Positions 7,899-12,046 of a stretch of 12,046 nt of DNA are shown piece by piece (position 1 is the first letter of the stretch; every line of letters starts with the position of its first letter). The translations under genes and the position numbers were made by a program. The notes beneath the pieces are model-generated. The model did no database searches, had not been told where the DNA came from, and was given only the letters and a program-made list of their open reading frames with translations. The stretch comes from Bacteroidales bacterium UBA1797 (GTDB lineage: Bacteria > Bacteroidota > Bacteroidia > Bacteroidales > VadinHA17), in the NCBI GenBank assembly GCA_002319885.1, contig DCFT01000146.1:765-12810 (forward strand). The letters are read 5' to 3'.

Positions 7899-8678
7899 TC
7901 AGAGCTTGCTGATATTCAGACCACCACTTATCTCAAACACCATGCCTGTGGAAAAAGCCCAGTCACCCCTTGAAATTGATGCTACAGCTTTCCCAATATC
8001 ATCAGGCAGCCCCCATCTGTTTTGAGGAACAAGACCTTCGTTCAGGAGTTTGTCATACTTATCCTTTATTTTTGCAGTCATATCAGTCTTGATAATGCCC
8101 GGGCGAACTTCGCAAACAAGAATCCCTTCTGCAGAGAGCCTGTCGGCAAAAACTGTTGAGGCCATACTCAAACCCGATTTAGATATGCAGTACTCTGCCC
8201 TGTTAGTGGATGATCTGACAGCTGAGACAGATGTAATGAATATGATAACAGGCTTATAATCAACTATCTGTTGTTTAAGCCAGATCATTTCCCTTGCAAT
8301 TTTCTGTGCTAAAAAAACAGGCCCCTTAAGATTTATATTCATAACTCTTTCGTAGCTTTCTTCTGTCATGTCCAGAACGTCATCTCTCTGAAGCGGAGCT
8401 ACCCCTGCATTATTAACCAGAACATCTATTCTGCCGTATCTCTCAATAATGTTTGCAACAACTTCTTTCTGGCATCCTGTACATGAAATATCCAAGCCTA
8501 TCGGAAAGAACTGAGCTCCCTTTTTTTCTACTTCAGGTCCCAGATTTTCCATGCCCTCGCTGTCAACTGAGCGGGCTATAGCAGCAATATCGTATCCCTC
8601 GGCCGCCAAAGAGATTGCAACCGACTTGCCGATTCCTCTGCTGGCCCCTGTAATGACAGCTACAGGTTTGTTATTCAT
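7899..8678 (-). CDS. SDR-family oxidoreductase (annotated in relatives as 3-ketoacyl-ACP reductase-like)
   Basis: This is a classical short-chain dehydrogenase/reductase of 259 residues, expected to be cytoplasmic and NAD(P)-dependent. It carries the TGASRGIG dinucleotide motif (10-17), the NNAG motif (89-92), Asn116, Ser150 and YCISK with Tyr163 and Lys167, so the full Asn-Ser-Tyr-Lys tetrad is present. The long ending (EVRPGIIKTDMTA, NRWGLPDDIG, SGGLNISKL) resembles, from memory, the FabG-like group PRK12745. That group lacks a settled substrate and often sits in sugar-use clusters. There are no fatty-acid synthesis genes nearby; instead the gene leads a cluster of two sugar transporters and a GH94 phosphorylase. 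Oxidation or reduction of a sugar, sugar lactone or polyol is therefore more likely than ketoacyl-ACP reduction. A CTGC pair (Cys66, Cys69) is unusual in this position. It is the first gene after the promoter at 8718-8747. Family certain, substrate unknown. Confidence 0.9.
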   Translation of the reverse strand: MNNKPVAVITGASRGIGKSVAISLAAEGYDIAAIARSVDSEGMENLGPEVEKKGAQFFPIGLDISCTGCQKEVVANIIERYGRIDVLVNNAGVAPLQRDDVLDMTEESYERVMNINLKGPVFLAQKIAREMIWLKQQIVDYKPVIIFITSVSAVRSSTNRAEYCISKSGLSMASTVFADRLSAEGILVCEVRPGIIKTDMTAKIKDKYDKLLNEGLVPQNRWGLPDDIGKAVASISRGDWAFSTGMVFEISGGLNISKL

Positions 8679-8717
8679 ACGTAAAAGTTATAATCAGGTT
8701 TCTCAGTAAATTCGCTT

Positions 8718-8747
8718 TAAAGTTAGTGATTTGCCCGACTTTGTCAA
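8718..8747 (-). promoter_or_regulatory. Bacteroidota-type promoter of the SDR-transporter-phosphorylase cluster
   Basis: On the minus strand TTG (8747-8745) is separated by 19 bp from TAACTTTA (8725-8718). This matches the Bacteroidota primary-sigma promoter TTG-N19/20-TAnnTTTG except for the last base. Transcription would start near 8711, giving a leader of about 33 bases to the SDR ATG at 8678, typical for the phylum. It is the only full two-part match I found in the window and sits in the 215-bp gap that separates the two gene groups. Confidence 0.6.
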
Positions 8748-8758
8748 CTTTCATGGTA

Positions 8759-8775
8759 AATATCTTCAAGATATT
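8759..8775. promoter_or_regulatory. Palindromic candidate operator upstream of the SDR promoter
   Basis: AATATCTTCAAGATATT has perfect 8-bp arms around one central base. Its centre (8767) lies 20 bp upstream of the TTG box, about 56 bp before the predicted transcription start. That is a usual place for an activator dimer. No regulator gene lies in the window to pair with it. Confidence 0.45.
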
Positions 8776-8893
8776 CTTTAATGACCCGTCAAAACAAGAA
8801 TTTTTATATGTGATTTCATTCTGGGGAATTAAATCTTAAACATAAGGCGCTATTGAAAAATAAACACCTTCAGAGAATAAAATTCAGAAAGAA

Positions 8894-9859
8894 TTATTTT
8901 TTTGAAAAGTTCACAGATCTGGGACTAATCCAGGATAGTCGTGAAACCGATCCTAAATAATATCCTATTAATCTGTAATACATCCTTGTTCTTAAGAAGA
9001 TTTTTGGGATAAAAAACAAGATCAATCCTATAAGCGCCATTATGCATCCTGAAATCAGGTTGTTTAATACCAGAAATGATTGAATAATAAACTTTTCAAG
9101 ACCCTTTTTATGCTTATTTATATAAATATGCTGGGAAATTTGTACTTCAGTTTTTGTAAGTGCTGTCGTTTTTAGATTTATTCTTGAGCTGCCACCGTGA
9201 TTATGTTCAATTATAATATTCCTGCAAAATGCAATTTCGGCATTACTGTCCCTGACGCGTCTGCAAAGATCCACATCTTCATAATACATCCAGAAATCCT
9301 CATCAAATCCTTTTAACTTCGTAAAGATTTCATTTCTGATCAACACTACCGATCCGGATATCCAGTCAGGGAAAAAAATGTCAGACTCCTGGCTTATCGT
9401 TCCCAGTTTACGATTCCTGAAAATCGCTCTCTGAAACCCTGTAAGATTGATCATTGATGGAAAGGCACCGTATGCTATGTTCTCTCTGCCATTTTCGTTC
9501 ACCTGTTTGCACGAAACAATGCCGAACCCCGGATTATCTTTTGCTACCTGTAAGAGTTTTTGAAGCTCAGATTCCGATGCAACTGTATCAGGATTGAGAA
9601 ATAAAAGAAAAACACCTACAGCATCTCTTGCTCCCCTATTGCATCCATTGGCAAATCCACCATTAATATCATTAAAAATGAAAGTGAACCCCGGAAACCG
9701 TTCCTGTATTTCGTAAATAGTTTCATCTTCTGATTTATTATCAACAATAATCACTTCAGTGTTAAACTTTTCTCCTGAAAATAAATTTAGTGCACCGAGG
9801 CACTTAATAAGCTTTTCCCATCCTTTATGACAAACAATGATTATAGAAAGATCTCTCAT
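8894..9859 (-). CDS. Family 2 glycosyltransferase, rhamnosyltransferase-like, membrane-anchored
   Basis: This is a GT-A fold inverting glycosyltransferase, probably transferring rhamnose or another sugar from a nucleotide donor to a lipid-linked or polysaccharide acceptor on the cytoplasmic face of the inner membrane. In its 321 residues are IIIVC at the start, VDNKSEDET (39-47; Asp40 in the nucleotide site), NGGFANGCNRG (66-76), FLNPDT (87-92; Asp91 in the metal-binding DxD-like position), DWISGS (165-170), the ED.D block YYEDVDLCRRV (192-202, with the likely base among Glu194, Asp195 and Asp197) and a conserved H-N-H (219-221). The order matches WbbL/RfbF-type rhamnosyltransferases. A hydrophobic stretch at about 259-289 and a basic C-terminus suggest membrane attachment. 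It follows the rhomboid gene by 38 bp. No other polysaccharide gene is nearby, so the acceptor cannot be deduced; donor specificity is tentative. Confidence 0.88.
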   Translation of the reverse strand: MRDLSIIIVCHKGWEKLIKCLGALNLFSGEKFNTEVIIVDNKSEDETIYEIQERFPGFTFIFNDINGGFANGCNRGARDAVGVFLLFLNPDTVASESELQKLLQVAKDNPGFGIVSCKQVNENGRENIAYGAFPSMINLTGFQRAIFRNRKLGTISQESDIFFPDWISGSVVLIRNEIFTKLKGFDEDFWMYYEDVDLCRRVRDSNAEIAFCRNIIIEHNHGGSSRINLKTTALTKTEVQISQHIYINKHKKGLEKFIIQSFLVLNNLISGCIMALIGLILFFIPKIFLRTRMYYRLIGYYLGSVSRLSWISPRSVNFSKK

Positions 9860-9897
9860 AATTTGTTTTGTAATTTACACTTTTGGTACTTAAACTA

Positions 9898-10587
9898 TTA
9901 ATCTTTCTCCTCACCGAATGTTTCCTCATCATCTTCAGCTGTCAGGTCGTACAGTGACTCTTCCTCTTCCAACCACTCATAAACAGGTCGCTGCGGACCT
10001 TGTTTCCTGTAAAATATGGCTAAGGCTGCACCAGAAAAGAATCCCAGCATATGAGATTCCCAGGAAACATTTTTATATACCCCCGGAAACAAGCCCCACA
10101 CCATTGATCCGTAAAGAAAAACAATGAGCAGGGATAATGCAATAAGTCTGAAGTATCTCCGGATTATACCACTGAAAAAGAGGAATGATGCCAGACCATA
10201 GACTAGTCCGCTTGCTCCTATGTGCCAGGCTTCCCTGCCGGCAAACCAGACCAGCAATCCGGTAAGGAAATATGTCCAAATAAAAACTTTTAACGCTACT
10301 TCGGAATAGAAGTAAAAAAGTGCAATAGACAATAAGAATAATGGAAGGGAATTGCTAAACAAATGAGTAAAGTCAGCATGAATAAAGGGAGAAAACAAAA
10401 TACCTCTCAATCCCTGAAGAGTAAGCGGATAAATGCCAAAACGTGAGAAGTCAACATCGAACAGCACTTCAATAATCTTCACCAGCCACATAAAAAAAAC
10501 AAATATTCCAGGAATTATCATGCTCAGAAGAAGCTTCTTCCGGTAAAATTTACCTTCCCTTTCCAAATCGGAGACATGTTTTGACAT
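9898..10587 (-). CDS. Rhomboid-family intramembrane serine protease
   Basis: This is a membrane protease that cuts transmembrane segments of other proteins within the bilayer. In its 229 residues about six helices are visible (near 20-42, 79-97, 100-116, 124-140, 145-165 and 179-194). The active-site features are all present: the HADFTHLFSN block (70-79, His75 and Asn79), GASG (124-127) with nucleophile Ser126, and His179 in WESHMLGF as the general base. WHIGASG and SWESHMLGF are typical of the Bacteroidota group. The C-terminal cytoplasmic tail (203-229) is strikingly acidic, with 14 of 27 residues Asp or Glu, and has no recognised domain. The gene lies 116 bp after the Gfo/Idh gene and 38 bp before the glycosyltransferase, probably in an operon with the latter. 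Substrates are unknown. There is no sign of a truncated or dead active site. Confidence 0.92.
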   Translation of the reverse strand: MSKHVSDLEREGKFYRKKLLLSMIIPGIFVFFMWLVKIIEVLFDVDFSRFGIYPLTLQGLRGILFSPFIHADFTHLFSNSLPLFLLSIALFYFYSEVALKVFIWTYFLTGLLVWFAGREAWHIGASGLVYGLASFLFFSGIIRRYFRLIALSLLIVFLYGSMVWGLFPGVYKNVSWESHMLGFFSGAALAIFYRKQGPQRPVYEWLEEEESLYDLTAEDDEETFGEEKD

Positions 10588-10703
10588 TGCTATTCCAGTT
10601 ACTGAATAATAAACCCGCTACTTTCAGGTTGGTTCATGATAACAATTTAGGTTCTATATATGGTATCCATACTTTTCATCCTTCTTATCTTATTATCTTA
10701 TTT

Positions 10704-11690
10704 TCAATCTCTTCCCGGAAATACAATACCTGCTGCTTTTCTAATTCTGTCAAGCGTTGCCATCAGATCAAGACTGAACGAAAGAGGAACAATATCGCTT
10801 TGAAGTTTTCCTTCATCGAGGCATTTCATAACTTCCATTGCTTCGTACTGGTACCCCATTCCTTCGGGCAATAGTGAATATTCCTTATTTTCTTTACCAT
10901 TCATAGCAACATTCAACCTTTGCGACATATCGCGTCCACGGGAGAAATTCAGATTCCCGTTTTCGCAGAGAAGATCGCATCCGATCCCTCCTGCAGTCCG
11001 GAATGAACTATAAAGTGTTGCCGTACGGCCATCGTCATAACTCAGAATAATACTAATTGTATCCTCTGATCCGGTTTCTGCGAAAGATGCTTTGGCCATT
11101 ATTCCCGATGGAACACCCATAAAATAAAGAGCGTCAATTAAAGGATATATTCCAATATCAAGCAGCGAACCTCCGCCCAGGGCCAGATTAAATTTCCTGT
11201 CTGCCGGATCATAAGGTGCCTGGAATGAGAACCATGCATTCAGATGAATTATCTTTCCCGGTTCACCATCAAGAAGGGTTTCTTTTGTTTTTCGGTAAAT
11301 TGGCTGGAATGGTGGCCATAGAGCTTCCATCAGAAAGACTTTCTGTTTTTCAGCTTCATCAATCATTGCTTTTACCTCATGACTGTTTAATGCGAACGCC
11401 TTTTCACATAAAACCGCTTTCTTGTGCTTCAGGCACAGAAGAGTATGCTCAAGATGATGAGAATGCGGTGAGGCAATATAGATCACATCGACTTCCTTAT
11501 CATTTGCCAGTTCTTCATAACTTCCATAAAATTTCCTGAAGCCAAATTCAGATGCAAATCGCTCAGCTCTTGATTTATCCCGTGAAGCTACAGCATACAG
11601 CTCAACATTATCAAGAAGCTTTAATCCTATTGTGAATTTAGCCGACATTTTACCAGCGGCAAGAATTCCCCATTTGTATTTTTTTCTCAT
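10704..11690 (-). CDS. Gfo/Idh/MocA-family oxidoreductase (dihydrodiol/xylose dehydrogenase-like)
   Basis: This is a cytoplasmic NAD(P)-dependent sugar or polyol dehydrogenase. Its 328 residues have the standard two-domain layout. The Rossmann domain (1-125) has the dinucleotide segment WGILAAGKMS (7-16), ASRD (35-38), YIASPHSHH (71-79) and CEKAFALN (95-102) with Lys97. The C-terminal alpha/beta sheet domain carries GGGSLLDIGIYP (172-183) with Asp178 and Tyr182. Lys97 and a Tyr near 180 correspond to the catalytic residues of mammalian dihydrodiol dehydrogenase, and the EKAFALN wording is typical of this subgroup. No twin-arginine or other signal peptide is present, unlike many Bacteroidota Gfo/Idh proteins. 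The gene stands alone after a 356-base non-coding stretch. A clear promoter was not found. The substrate is not predictable beyond aldose, dihydrodiol or related compounds. Confidence 0.88.
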   Translation of the reverse strand: MRKKYKWGILAAGKMSAKFTIGLKLLDNVELYAVASRDKSRAERFASEFGFRKFYGSYEELANDKEVDVIYIASPHSHHLEHTLLCLKHKKAVLCEKAFALNSHEVKAMIDEAEKQKVFLMEALWPPFQPIYRKTKETLLDGEPGKIIHLNAWFSFQAPYDPADRKFNLALGGGSLLDIGIYPLIDALYFMGVPSGIMAKASFAETGSEDTISIILSYDDGRTATLYSSFRTAGGIGCDLLCENGNLNFSRGRDMSQRLNVAMNGKENKEYSLLPEGMGYQYEAMEVMKCLDEGKLQSDIVPLSFSLDLMATLDRIRKAAGIVFPGRD

Positions 11691-12046
11691 ACCTTAAAAT
11701 ATTGCATAAATATAGGAATTAGTGATTGGACAGTAAGCCAGTTTGTAAATTTTGTATTTAGTCTTTTATTTATACTAATACTTAAACACTTGCCTTTTTT
11801 TTAAAACTGACCCGGTTCCAATCACTCTTTTTAGTTCTACCTCATATCAAAGAATCTGTGAAAATAATTTTATTAAACCACAGCGGTCGCAAAGGAGGCT
11901 CAAAGTACCCAAAGTCAGAATGGTGTCTTTTGATTCTTTGTGATCTTAGTGCAAAACCTTTGTGATCTTTGTGGTTAAAGGATTTAAACTTTTTAGTAGC
12001 CCCGGGAAATAAGTTAAAATCACAGGAAGAGAAGCAAAAGGATACA
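11691..12046. other. Gene-free stretch at the right edge
   Basis: This 356-base stretch holds no open reading frame of note on either strand. The part next to the Gfo/Idh gene (11,691-11,870) is AT-rich and should hold its promoter. A minus-strand TATATTTA (11,717-11,710) resembles the -7 box but has no TTG at the proper distance. The remainder contains the inverted-repeat element at 11,873-11,979 and an unremarkable 67-base tail. Confidence 0.7.
11873..11979. repeat. Intergenic inverted-repeat element with CTTTGTG/CAAAG units
   Basis: The left arm (11,873-11,895) and right arm (11,957-11,979) are imperfect inverted copies; 16 of 20 aligned inner bases match, with AACCACA and CAAAGG conserved at the two ends of the arm. 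Inside, CAAAG recurs at 11,890, 11,901 and 11,910, and CTTTGTG recurs at 11,936, 11,958 and 11,967. A 12-bp unit, CTTTGTGATCTT, is repeated exactly at 11,936 and 11,958. From memory, sequences built of CACAAAG/CTTTGTG units and ended by AACCACA are common between genes in environmental Bacteroidota and some other phyla. No transposase is present, so it would be a MITE/REP-like non-autonomous element or a structured RNA. Confidence 0.65.

Noticed and set aside
10685..10700. Two perfect tandem copies of TTATCTTA just after the Gfo/Idh stop codon
   Set aside because: Only two short AT-rich units, with no structure or promoter match; chance is a sufficient explanation.
10588..10703. Promoter for the rhomboid gene
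   Set aside because: TAAATTG near 10,650 is one base short of the -7 consensus and lacks a spaced TTG, so it was not listed.
11216..11539. Plus-strand open frame of 107 codons antisense to the Gfo/Idh gene
   Set aside because: It lies entirely over the conserved Rossmann part of the oxidoreductase and has no recognisable protein features.

Overview
The window looks like chromosomal DNA of a member of the Bacteroidota, probably an environmental Bacteroidales or Marinilabiliales-type organism; the lower rank is a guess. The signs are AT-rich leaders without clear Shine-Dalgarno sequences, a promoter of the Bacteroidota form TTG-N19-TAnnTTT, a lipoprotein M13 peptidase, and several Bacteroidota-flavoured transporters. 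All eight protein genes lie on the minus strand, so transcription runs from high to low coordinates. No rRNA, tRNA, CRISPR array, IS element or phage gene was seen.

Right part (about 8,890-12,046): a 356-base non-coding stretch holds a roughly 107-bp inverted-repeat element of intergenic-repeat type. It is followed by a Gfo/Idh/MocA oxidoreductase (10,704-11,690), a rhomboid intramembrane protease with a very acidic tail (9,898-10,587) and a family 2 glycosyltransferase of the rhamnosyltransferase type (8,894-9,859). The last two are 38 bp apart and probably co-transcribed. No functional link among these three genes is evident.

Left part (163-8,747): this is a compact disaccharide-use cluster. 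A convincing promoter (8,718-8,747), with a 17-bp palindrome just upstream, drives an SDR oxidoreductase, then an FHS-family (FucP-like) hexose/proton symporter, a GPH-family (MelB-like) cation/glycoside symporter and a GH94 phosphorylase that closely resembles cellobiose phosphorylase. An M13 zinc endopeptidase lipoprotein follows. The simplest reading is that the GPH transporter imports cellobiose or a related beta-glucoside. The phosphorylase then splits it in the cytoplasm into glucose 1-phosphate and glucose, the FHS permease brings in free hexose, and the SDR oxidises or reduces an unidentified sugar-derived substrate. There is no SusC/SusD pair, secreted glycoside hydrolase or regulator in the window, so polymer breakdown and control must be encoded elsewhere.

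The most unusual protein feature is a roughly 90-residue extracytoplasmic insertion between membrane helices 5 and 6 of the GPH transporter. At the left edge a clean rho-independent terminator on the plus strand (4-31) indicates that a convergent plus-strand gene ends just outside the window. I see accessory novelty at the level of single features, but no strong evidence for a wholly new multi-gene system.
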